Of a stretch of 20,485 nucleotides of DNA, positions 15,165 through 20,485 are shown in pieces. Below the pieces are notes generated by a model. The model did no database searches and was not told the DNA's origin. It saw only the letters and a program-made list of their open reading frames with translations. Where the stretch lies: IMG/VR virus record IMGVR_UViG_3300035698_002736, positions 1 to 20,485 of that record; one strand, 5' to 3'. The position numbers and the translations under genes are program-made. Source of the DNA: a virus. The number at the start of each line of letters is the position of its first letter. Within the stretch, counting starts at the first letter, position 1.

Positions 15165-15545
15165 TTACTTCTCCAACTCTAAGTTTTCTATAGGTTGCCA
15201 CTCCTGTTGTTTTTCTAGTGCTACTAATTCCTGATACCTTGCACTAGGTATGCGAATCATCGGGATTGCTTGTAGATCCTTTTTTAACTTTTCAACTTCT
15301 ATACCATTGGGGCAGTGTTTCTCTAATTCAAACGGATCAACCACACCGCCTGTGATAATTTCCTCCAGTTCCTCGATGCGGGCTTGCTGGTCTTGGGTTG
15401 TTTGTAATAAATTATGTAAATACTTTCTAGATAACTTAGCGTACTCAACTGAATGAATATTCCCTCGGCAAGCATGTGATTTCCAATAATCACCTATAAT
15501 CTCATCGATAGAATTAACTCTTTCCTCTAATGTCTTATCAGTCAT
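15165..15545 (-). CDS. Coiled-coil accessory protein with DUF551-like N-terminal stub
   Basis: A 126-residue protein. Residues about 45-65 are a coiled coil containing QDQQARIEELEE, also present in the next upstream gene. The C-terminus reads IPSARYQELVALEKQQEWQP then IENLELEK before TAA; EWQPIE resembles the opening of DUF551 domains, and the matching end lies in frame beyond the stop. The full frame to 14961 would be about 194 residues with the stop counted. The start (ATGACTGATAAG) overlaps the upstream stop by eight nt and uses a GGAGAACAAAG leader. Function unknown; small modular early proteins of this kind vary between related phages. Confidence 0.65.
   Translation of the reverse strand: MTDKTLEERVNSIDEIIGDYWKSHACRGNIHSVEYAKLSRKYLHNLLQTTQDQQARIEELEEIITGGVVDPFELEKHCPNGIEVEKLKKDLQAIPMIRIPSARYQELVALEKQQEWQPIENLELEK
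15362..15395 (-). repeat. 34-bp shared module, copy 1
   Basis: 31 of 34 bases match the segment at 15675-15708. It encodes the DQQARIEELEE coiled-coil block in the gene at 15165-15545. Nucleotide identity this high between genes otherwise unlike each other suggests recombination or recent duplication rather than coiled-coil convergence. Confidence 0.8.
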
Positions 15546-15888
15546 CTTTGTTCTCCTGTTTCGATTCTAAGCACATATTAACTTCTTCTAACATACTATC
15601 CACTGTATAATTAGATCTTGACATTCTATTATCGGTTAGATGGCATAAGAATATTTTGAATCTATCCTCTATTTCCTCTAGCTCCTCGATGCGAGCTTGC
15701 TGGTCTTGTACATAGTTCTCCTTTGGTGGTTGTTCTATATAATCCCATAAACCTAACCTATCAGCTAATATATAAGCTGTTTTTTCTATATCATGAGCAT
15801 AAAATCTAGAATTACCCTCATAATTAGCAGCTTCAATCTTTGCTATTCTATCTTTAATAGTTATAATTAATTGTTCTTTACTTGTCAT
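15538..15888 (-). CDS. Coiled-coil accessory protein (116 aa)
   Basis: A 116-residue charged protein, MTSKEQLIITIKDRIAKIE onward, with helical segments and the DQQARIEELEE block near residues 62-72. YAHDIEKTAYILADRLGLWD and the Gly-poor composition suggest a soluble helical protein. The end QENKDD is nearly the same as the ends of the two flanking proteins because all three share the sequence spanning the next gene's ribosome site and start. No named family was recognised. Confidence 0.6.
   Translation of the reverse strand: MTSKEQLIITIKDRIAKIEAANYEGNSRFYAHDIEKTAYILADRLGLWDYIEQPPKENYVQDQQARIEELEEIEDRFKIFLCHLTDNRMSRSNYTVDSMLEEVNMCLESKQENKDD
15675..15708 (-). repeat. 34-bp shared module, copy 2
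   Basis: Partner of the block at 15362-15395, with three mismatches in 34. It encodes DQQARIEELEE in the gene at 15538-15888. Confidence 0.8.
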
Positions 15889-16120
15889 CTTTGTTCTCCT
15901 TTTGGGCTTCTAATGAATCAAGTTCTTTTTTCTTCCGAGTTATTATTTTATGTTGAGTTCGAGCTTTTTTAATATGTTTATCATATAAATCTATGTGATC
16001 GTTTATGGATCTCCTTATTTCTTTTTCGATCTGCTCCATAAGTTTTTTAGTTTCTGTTTTCGCTAATTTTTGTGAAAGCATGATTTCTTTATCTGTCATT
16101 TGTTCTATTGATTTAGTCAT
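15878..16120 (-). CDS. Small coiled-coil protein (80 aa)
   Basis: An 80-residue, highly charged helical protein (MTKSIEQMTDKEIMLSQKLA, then KKLMEQIEKEIRRSINDHID, ending KENKDDK). It has no cysteines, membrane segments or recognised domain. The start has AAAAAAGGAATGCA upstream. Its last 11 nt overlap the next gene. It is first in the short run of accessory genes after a candidate promoter (16151-16179). Confidence 0.6.
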   Translation of the reverse strand: MTKSIEQMTDKEIMLSQKLAKTETKKLMEQIEKEIRRSINDHIDLYDKHIKKARTQHKIITRKKKELDSLEAQKENKDDK

Positions 16121-16150
16121 TGCATTCCTTTTTTATATTTGCGTAATTCA

Positions 16151-16179
16151 ACTGTAGCATGATAAATCTTAGGTTGCAA
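16151..16179 (-). promoter_or_regulatory. Candidate promoter for accessory gene run
   Basis: Minus strand TTGCAA (16174-16179), 17-nt spacer and TACAGT (16151-16156), each four of six matches to consensus, about 31 nt before ATG 16120. It lies in the 114-bp gap 16121-16234, which holds no other gene. Confidence 0.35.
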
Positions 16180-16234
16180 GTGTTATCTTTATAAAACTAT
16201 GCCCAAAACTAATAATTTAGGGTTTTCTTTCGGG

Positions 16235-16465
16235 TTATGGTCTCTGTATACCTTTCTTTTCTAGTATTTTGACAACTTTTTCTTCGATCTTTTCTCCAAG
16301 AATCTCAATTATTAAATTATCAAACTCACCATTACGGAAACTATTTTTTATGTTAGCTTCAAGCTCTTTTCGTACCATTGCTGACAAATTGGTTTCTTTA
16401 GGTTCGCTTTCTTCGCGACATTGCCTCCTAGCCCAATCAAAAAAATCTGAATTATCATAATTCAT
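16235..16465 (-). CDS. Small hypothetical protein (76 aa)
   Basis: A 76-residue protein: MNYDNSDFFDWARRQC at the N-terminus, then a charged helical part (SAMVRKELEANIKNSF, IIEILGEKIEEKVVKILEKK). Soluble, probably helical hairpin or coiled coil. Ribosome site AGAGG precedes ATG 16465. A tiny upstream frame (16462-16506) ends with TGA overlapping this start. No family recognised. Confidence 0.6.
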   Translation of the reverse strand: MNYDNSDFFDWARRQCREESEPKETNLSAMVRKELEANIKNSFRNGEFDNLIIEILGEKIEEKVVKILEKKGIQRP

Positions 16466-16506
16466 TTTAAAACCTCTTTCATATTATTAATTCCTCTTTT
16501 AAACAT
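16462..16506 (-). CDS. Possible 14-residue leader peptide
   Basis: ATG 16506 has AAGGA five nt upstream and reads MFKRGINNMKEVLK, then a TGA that overlaps the next ATG (ATGA). Such a frame could couple translation of the 76-residue gene. It is very short and composition gives little support. Confidence 0.25.
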   Translation of the reverse strand: MFKRGINNMKEVLK

Positions 16507-16579
16507 GTTTTCCTTGCTGTATTTATCCCTAGCTACACCATACTACATAAAATTATAATTACCTGTTATTATACGCCTC

Positions 16580-17326
16580 TCAGGCTGTTGAATCACCAAA
16601 GAAAGTCTTAAAACTCCACCCCCTACCGAAACGTGAGGCAATTCTACAAGCAAAATTCTCATTTATCCATTTTGCTTCGAATAATTTTGGTTCAACGTTG
16701 ATTATTGTCTTTTCTTCCTCGTTGAACTCCACAATTGCAGAATTCTTAAACCATAATTTATAATCCCTTTCACCAACTTCACGTAAAATTTGATTGTGTA
16801 CGTTTTGAAATGTTTTCGTTGAAATGATTTGCTGGCAATTTGTCAATCCTGTTGATTCTTGCTCCACCCTTAACGAGGATTTTTTTTTATTTTTAATTTT
16901 TTTCTTCTTAACAGTCTTAACAGTATTGTTTATGTCTTCCTGTCGTTCTCCTGTCGTCTTCCTGTCGTCTTCCTGTCGTTCTTTTCCTCGGTATTGACTA
17001 TAGTTTACTATAGCTATCTTATTGATAACGCCGGTTTTTATAATTTTAATCTGTTGTCTGCTTTCTAGCAATTTTATAAAATTTTTCAATTTTGTCCGTG
17101 ACCATTTCCATCTTTTACATAATGTCTCTTCTGAACGTGCGACCTCACCTTTTTCCACAATAACTAGGTTATTTCTTATGTAAAATTCTCTTGGTTTTTC
17201 GCAGTGTCGAGCAAGTAATAATAACTCAACCCAAGCTTGGCTTTTTGTGAATGGTTCTGATAACCACATGGGATTATCCATTATTTTCCTATGAATCCCC
17301 ATCCAGCCTTGCTCTTCATCAGTCAT
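16580..17326 (-). CDS. Phage replication initiator (winged helix + DnaA-N-like)
   Basis: A 248-residue protein. Residues 1-112 (GWMGIHRKIMDNPMWLSEPF, TKSQAWVELLLLA, KGEVARSEETLCKRWKWSRT and following) form a DNA-binding winged-helix domain typical of phage replisome organisers. Residues 113-158 are a hydrophilic, Lys/Arg-rich linker. Residues about 172-242 (NQILREVGERDYKLWFKNSA, then VEPKLFEAKWINENF) resemble the DnaA N-terminal domain, which contacts helicase or partner proteins. The gene carries 11-bp iterons and an AT-rich tract in the linker-coding part, so the origin may lie within the gene as in lambda O. No helicase or loader gene is seen in the window. The exact family name is uncertain. 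Confidence 0.8.
   Translation of the reverse strand: MTDEEQGWMGIHRKIMDNPMWLSEPFTKSQAWVELLLLARHCEKPREFYIRNNLVIVEKGEVARSEETLCKRWKWSRTKLKNFIKLLESRQQIKIIKTGVINKIAIVNYSQYRGKERQEDDRKTTGERQEDINNTVKTVKKKKIKNKKKSSLRVEQESTGLTNCQQIISTKTFQNVHNQILREVGERDYKLWFKNSAIVEFNEEEKTIINVEPKLFEAKWINENFACRIASRFGRGWSFKTFFGDSTA
16880..16910. other. AT-rich tract, candidate DNA unwinding element
   Basis: A 31-bp stretch with only two C residues, mostly T on the plus strand, lies about 24 bp from the iterons and is joined to them by two exact tandem copies of CTTAACAGT (16907-16924). It encodes a Lys/Asn-rich linker in the replication protein. Confidence 0.55.
16934..16977. repeat. Four 11-bp iterons, candidate replication origin
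   Basis: Four contiguous units: GTCTTCCTGTC at 16934-16944, 16956-16966 and 16967-16977, and the variant GTTCTCCTGTC at 16945-16955 (plus strand). The 11-bp period is not a codon multiple, so the encoded residues differ from unit to unit (RQED, DRKT, TGER, RQED); conservation is therefore at the DNA level. Eleven bp is close to one helical turn, placing units on one face. Lies in the initiator gene beside an AT-rich tract, as in lambda ori. Confidence 0.7.
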
Positions 17327-17520
17327 ATCTAACCTATTATATTGCTTTTATTAATTGCTTTTATTAACCGAATAGTGTACAGTAGATATATTAACGTGTA
17401 GTAGTATGTTATTGTGTTTGTGTACTATGTTATGTTAGGTCACCCTTGGTGAAATAACTACCCCTCAAGCCCTCTAACCACCTGTTATTGTTTGTAATAT
17501 TATGTTGGGGGGGCTTGTTT
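17327..17520. other. Noncoding gap between methyltransferase and replication genes
   Basis: 194 bp without a plausible gene. It holds a perfect 13-bp tandem repeat (ATTGCTTTTATTA at 17341-17353 and 17354-17366) and a small inverted repeat TCACC-CTT-GGTGA (17440-17452) that could bind a regulator. A run of seven G on the plus strand lies near the methyltransferase end. A TATAAT occurs at 17336-17341 (minus) but has no good -35 and is very close to the ATG. Confidence 0.55.
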
Positions 17521-18141
17521 TTAAGAAAACTTAAACAAGTCCGGGGTTTGGTTAATGTAGCAATCTAATATATAACGACCAACTTCCGGTAATACGCAGT
17601 TCCGCAAAATTCTCCTGCAATCAATATTTTTATAACTAGATAAATCATACCCCATAATCTTTGCAGATTCCGTGATTTTCATATTGTGTTTAGCTATTGA
17701 ATGGCTGTAGTCCCTAATATAAAAATTAGCCCAAAATAAATGCCTGTCTCGTTCTTGTGCTGGTATTAATGGTTCATAGTATGGCTTGACATTTTCCACA
17801 CAATGACCACCATTAGAATAATATTGTAATAATAATATTTCTTGATACAACGACATATTAGTATAAACTGGTAACATATCGTCTTTTACGCCCGATACAG
17901 CTATTGCGTGCCTAGCCCTGCTATGCGTGGGGCATGGTGGAGAACTCCATATAAAATCGAAATGCATATAATTATTTATCAAGTAATCATGGGCATCACC
18001 AATAACCATTTTATCATTAGGGAAGTAATCACTATATATTCTAGCAATACTTTCATCATATTCAACCGCAGTAACATCATGTTCATCACCCCATGACTTA
18101 CGATTACCACCAATACCCGCATATAAATTAAGAATTTTCAT
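17521..18141 (-). CDS. Compact C5-cytosine DNA methyltransferase
   Basis: A 206-residue enzyme transferring a methyl group from SAM to cytosine C5. Motif I is LNLYAGIGGNRKSW (4-17), the acidic motif II is AVEYDE (25-30), motif IV with catalytic Cys70 is SSPPCPTHSRA (66-76), motif VI is VENV (115-118), motif VIII is QERDR (129-133), and the end NCVLPEVGRYI (181-191) matches motif X. All catalytic parts are present, yet the protein is much shorter than usual (300+), with little room between VIII and X for a target recognition domain. No restriction enzyme gene is adjacent, so it is an orphan methylase, perhaps for self-protection or regulation. Such compact forms are known in phages. Confidence 0.88.
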   Translation of the reverse strand: MKILNLYAGIGGNRKSWGDEHDVTAVEYDESIARIYSDYFPNDKMVIGDAHDYLINNYMHFDFIWSSPPCPTHSRARHAIAVSGVKDDMLPVYTNMSLYQEILLLQYYSNGGHCVENVKPYYEPLIPAQERDRHLFWANFYIRDYSHSIAKHNMKITESAKIMGYDLSSYKNIDCRRILRNCVLPEVGRYILDCYINQTPDLFKFS

Positions 18142-18174
18142 AACTAACCTTATTTTGTATTATCTCTAGTGGTT

Positions 18175-18200
18175 ATATGCCTCAGCTAGCTGAAGCATAT
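18175..18200. other. 26-bp near-perfect palindrome
   Basis: Arms ATATGCCTCAGCT and AGCTGAAGCATAT are inverse complements except for one position, with no central spacer. It lies between the 234-residue gene and the methyltransferase gene. It can act as a protein-binding operator or form an RNA hairpin in the early transcript. There is no U-run, so simple termination is unlikely. Confidence 0.6.
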
Positions 18201-18203
18201 TAT

Positions 18204-18908
18204 TTACACCCCTAACCTATCAACATGATCATTACCCACACCCGATGCACTCCAGATCTCTTCAGGAGTCCTAGTCTCTATTACCTCGCCAGTTTCTTGA
18301 TTTAGTGTTTCGATAATCACCACTTTCTCAAGTTCGGGTTGTGCAGTGTGTGGGGTCAATGCAGTATTTAACTTTTCGTACAGCTCGCCATCTAAAGTAT
18401 CTAAAGTATCTAAACATTGCTTTATACCCTTGTCCGTAACTTTATCACCATTTAACCAAGCAATAGCTTTTTCAACCTTTTCTTCAATAGATAGTTCTAC
18501 TGGTTTAGGTTTCTTCATCTGCAACGGCTCGATTGTAAATATAGCTTTTCTACCACGACCAGCAGTTAAAGATAAAACCTCACGCTTATTAATATGACTC
18601 ATAGCCTTAATACGTAACCCACCAACTAAATCAGCACGGAAACGCACACTAGCATCACGATATAACTCGATAGAACGTCCAATATAATTATTCATATCAT
18701 ACCCCCATAATGTAAGCATAACACGCCCCATACTTTTACACGGTTTCCATGGTTTACCATTATCACCCTCAAAGAAAATACTAATAGGTTGATCTACACC
18801 AATATTCATATCAAAATTAGTGATTGTTATTATTTTTGTAGCCCCACAGATTAAAGCATCTGCATTTAACTGATCACTTTTCGGTTTTAAAGCTTCTCTT
18901 ATATCCAT
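18204..18908 (-). CDS. Conserved phage protein paired with exonuclease
   Basis: A 234-residue protein. The first ~130 residues (MDIREALKPKSDQLNADALI, ISIFFEGDNGKPWKPCKSMG, RVMLTLWGYDMNNYIGRSIE, LYRDASVRFRADLVGGLRIK, AMSHI) look like a conserved protein frequently found beside YqaJ-type exonucleases in alphaproteobacterial phages; this is recognition without a search. The C-terminal part is charged and less ordered. Its gene starts where the exonuclease gene stops. Two-component recombination systems pair an exonuclease with an annealing or ssDNA-binding protein, so this may play that part, but no RecT, Erf or Rad52 motif is visible. Confidence 0.65.
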   Translation of the reverse strand: MDIREALKPKSDQLNADALICGATKIITITNFDMNIGVDQPISIFFEGDNGKPWKPCKSMGRVMLTLWGYDMNNYIGRSIELYRDASVRFRADLVGGLRIKAMSHINKREVLSLTAGRGRKAIFTIEPLQMKKPKPVELSIEEKVEKAIAWLNGDKVTDKGIKQCLDTLDTLDGELYEKLNTALTPHTAQPELEKVVIIETLNQETGEVIETRTPEEIWSASGVGNDHVDRLGV

Positions 18909-19573
18909 TATATTATCTCCTTACATTCTGTTGCTATTGTAGTTTCTATACCGTCAGTTGAATTATATTTCGCAACTATATTATTAACCATTTCTTCGAA
19001 CTGTCGTCCTGCTAGAATAATCTTAGCAATTGTTTCTTCATTACGGTCAACCCTAATAGGTTTAAATTTCATACCCTCATTAAAGGCTACAAAATCCATG
19101 TATTCCAGTTCAGCAGCTAGCATATTACCCTGCATTTGGAGCATGTATTTACCGTTGATTTTGCCGTCAACTAACACCTCCAGTAGTCCCTTGGCTTGCG
19201 GACATTTAACCTCAACACCACCATTACTACCCACAATTAATCCATCAGGTGAAGCACCAAACTGAAAACCAAAACTATCATTCTGAACAAATCCAACGCT
19301 ATTTGTTTTATTAAAGTGCTGATTGTACAAATATATAGCTTCACTTTCTAACTCATTACCCCGCTCCATATCAGCAGATACGTAACTATCCTCTTGCACT
19401 CCCTTAATACGTTCAGCAGCGTTAATTAGGGCTTGTGTTCTAGCACCATACCCCATTTCTAATTTAGACGGTGTTAGGATATCGCCTATATTACTTGCAG
19501 TTAGACGCCCACATCTTAAAGCATGCCATTCAGGCGTACCTTGCTCTATCTTATCATGTATGATTTTAGCCAT
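18908..19573 (-). CDS. YqaJ/lambda-exo-type recombination exonuclease
   Basis: A 221-residue nuclease of the PD-(D/E)xK fold that resects double-stranded DNA 5' to 3' for phage recombination. QGTPEWHALRCGRLTASNIG (11-30) is the YqaJ signature; MERGNELESEAI (69-80) carries the helix-one Glu, ASPDGLI (107-113) the metal-binding Asp110, VEVKCP (120-125) Glu121 and Lys123, and YMLQMQGNM (143-151) the conserved Gln. These match the active-site order of lambda exonuclease. Stop and next start share bases (coupled). Confidence 0.93.
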   Translation of the reverse strand: MAKIIHDKIEQGTPEWHALRCGRLTASNIGDILTPSKLEMGYGARTQALINAAERIKGVQEDSYVSADMERGNELESEAIYLYNQHFNKTNSVGFVQNDSFGFQFGASPDGLIVGSNGGVEVKCPQAKGLLEVLVDGKINGKYMLQMQGNMLAAELEYMDFVAFNEGMKFKPIRVDRNEETIAKIILAGRQFEEMVNNIVAKYNSTDGIETTIATECKEII

Positions 19574-19575
19574 TA

Positions 19576-19893
19576 TTAAAACTCCTCTCTTGCTGCTCTA
19601 ATTTCATTATCCATATATATACCGTATGTATATTCTTCTTCATTACACGGTATTTGTTGTAAATGCTGTATCTCAATATCTAACCCATCATCGTAATTTT
19701 CTAGATCTACTTGACCACCAGTCATGATGCATTTAAGGTCGCATGCTTCTGCTAAATTCAACATAACGCATTCTATATAGTTAGAATCGTTATGCTTCCT
19801 CAGGTCTTTTGCTGCACTTTCTAATGAGTCATAATATCGGTAGTCTTCGTCCTTTACATGAACAAGATATAATAGTTGTATTTCATCAAACAT
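19576..19893 (-). CDS. Acidic early protein, unknown function (105 aa)
   Basis: First leftward early gene, 105 residues, strongly acidic (LVHVKDEDYRYYDSLESAAK, DLENYDDGLDIEIQHL, and EEEYTYGIYMDNE). Three cysteines are scattered and no domain is recognised. GGGAGACG precedes ATG 19893. It ends two nt before the exonuclease ATG. Acidic early phage proteins can mimic DNA or inhibit host enzymes, but nothing here shows that directly. Confidence 0.7.
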   Translation of the reverse strand: MFDEIQLLYLVHVKDEDYRYYDSLESAAKDLRKHNDSNYIECVMLNLAEACDLKCIMTGGQVDLENYDDGLDIEIQHLQQIPCNEEEYTYGIYMDNEIRAAREEF

Positions 19894-19924
19894 ATCGTCT
19901 CCCTTTTTATTATTGTATTAACTC

Positions 19925-20012
19925 TAGGTAAACACGCTATAAATTAGCTGTCAAGCCTAAGGTTAACACGCCATAGTAGAGCTGTCAATATTATTTGTGT
20001 CAAATGTTGACA
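19925..20012. promoter_or_regulatory. Divergent operator/promoter region with TGTCAA repeats
   Basis: Two imperfect ~30-bp direct repeats (19925-19954 and 19958-19988) each contain AACACGC and end GCTGTCAA, 34 bp apart. A third TGTCAA (19998-20003) is followed by an inverted copy: TGTCAA-ATG-TTGACA (19998-20012). Thus four half-sites lie in the gap between the leftward early operon and the rightward regulator. TTGACA also serves as -35 in both directions: rightward TTGACA (20007-20012), 17 nt, TAGAGT (20030-20035); leftward TTGACA (19998-20003), 19 nt, TACTAT (19973-19978). This is the likely repressor operator. Confidence 0.65.
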
Positions 20013-20065
20013 AATAAACCACAATAGGTTAGAGTATAGATATTGAACATTTAGGAGTTAAAAAT

Positions 20066-20374
20066 ATGATGGATACATCACCAATAGATGCACCAGAGAG
20101 ATTACGCTATTTGATATACATTAAGTTCGCTAACATTAGTAGATTCGCCGAAATGTCGTGCTATAGTAGGCAGGGTATAAGTTTAATACTAAATAAACAC
20201 CGTAAACTATCATCTAAAGCCTTGATTGAATTCAGTAGATTATTAGATGTTGATATGGAAGTTATGTTGGATAAAAAAGAATTTGAGAAATATATAAAAA
20301 AGTGTAGACAACTGTTGACAAGATCAGATTCTAGTGTTATGCTAGGGTTATCGCAAACAACAAAAGGAGACTAA
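20066..20374 (+). CDS. Cro/XRE-like HTH regulator
   Basis: A 102-residue protein with TAGGAG eight nt before the ATG; MM at the start allows a one-codon shift. Residues about 10-65 (RLRYLIYIKFANISRFAEMS, CYSRQGISLILNKHRKLSSK, ALIEFSRLLDVDMEVML) form a helix-turn-helix domain with a short C-terminal helical tail. It is transcribed away from the early operon across the TGTCAA array, the usual arrangement for a repressor or Cro. It lacks a LexA/CI-type protease domain, so it may be Cro-like or a protease-less repressor. Confidence 0.72.
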   Translation: MMDTSPIDAPERLRYLIYIKFANISRFAEMSCYSRQGISLILNKHRKLSSKALIEFSRLLDVDMEVMLDKKEFEKYIKKCRQLLTRSDSSVMLGLSQTTKGD

Positions 20375-20376
20375 CA

Positions 20377-20485
20377 ATGACTAATGAAATAACGAAAGAA
20401 CAACTTGATGCTATCCAGAAAAACCTTGAGGGATTATCGCCAAATGAGCAACGCCTAGTTGTTCTTACGATATGTAATACTCACG
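20377..20485 (+). CDS. Unknown protein, 5' part only
   Basis: ATG at 20377 follows AAGGAG and the previous stop by two nt, and reads MTNEITKEQLDAIQKNLEGL, then SPNEQRLVVLTICNTH to the window edge (36 codons, open). Charged N-terminal helix; no family can be named from this fragment. It is cotranscribed with the upstream HTH gene. Confidence 0.7.
   Translation, partial: MTNEITKEQLDAIQKNLEGLSPNEQRLVVLTICNTH

Noticed and set aside
17468-17516. AAGCCC/GGGCTT pairing as terminator after the methyltransferase
   Set aside because: Only six bp with a loop of about 37 nt and no U-run; not convincing.
1-20485. CRISPR arrays, tRNA genes, attachment sites, retroelements or a defence island
   Set aside because: No regularly spaced repeats, no cloverleaf-like segment, no integrase and no reverse transcriptase or toxin motif were seen; the orphan methyltransferase alone is not a restriction system.

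Overview
The window is part of a temperate-type siphovirus genome or prophage. Almost every gene is read right to left (minus strand). It is AT-rich and gene-dense, with many TAATG, ATGA and similar stop/start overlaps, and no rRNA, tRNA, IS element or CRISPR was seen. HK97-type head genes combined with a TP901-1/GTA-like tail tube, a GTA-type tail assembly chaperone and alphaproteobacterial-style XRE regulators suggest a low-GC alphaproteobacterial host. This host assignment is inference from family resemblance, not from a database search.

Layout in transcription order (right to left). 19894-20485: divergent control region with repeated TGTCAA half-sites; a small Cro/XRE-like gene and a truncated gene run rightward. 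19893-16580: early genes, comprising an acidic unknown protein, a YqaJ/lambda-type exonuclease, a conserved partner protein, a compact C5 cytosine methyltransferase, and a replication protein (winged helix plus DnaA-N-like domain) whose gene contains a probable iteron origin. 16465-13819: small accessory proteins (coiled coil, DUF551-like), two XRE regulators and a small secreted protein. 13818-13694: two hairpins and a strong sigma70-like promoter mark the switch to the late operon. 13693-1: terminase small and large subunits, portal, Mu F-like protein, prohead protease, major capsid protein, decoration-type proteins, head-tail connectors, tail tube, tail assembly chaperones and the tape measure protein, which runs off the left edge. 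Lysis genes, the distal tail and an integrase are not in the window.

The head genes form a complete packaging and capsid set: TerS/TerL move DNA through the portal, the protease matures the HK97-fold shell, and small beta-rich proteins probably decorate it. The connector, adaptor, gp10-like and DUF3168 proteins join head to tail, and the chaperones load the tape measure for tube assembly. The early region supplies recombination, replication and DNA modification.

The most informative non-obvious signals are: (1) a -1 frameshift site (nine A residues) directly after a -1-frame stop, fusing two tail assembly chaperone domains; (2) four out-of-codon-phase 11-bp iterons next to an AT-rich tract inside the replication gene; (3) an in-frame TAA splitting a DUF551-like gene; (4) shared sequence blocks at the junctions of small accessory genes; (5) an eight-residue beta repeat in a virion protein; and (6) the operator array of the divergent control region. 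I found no clear defence island or wholly new system.
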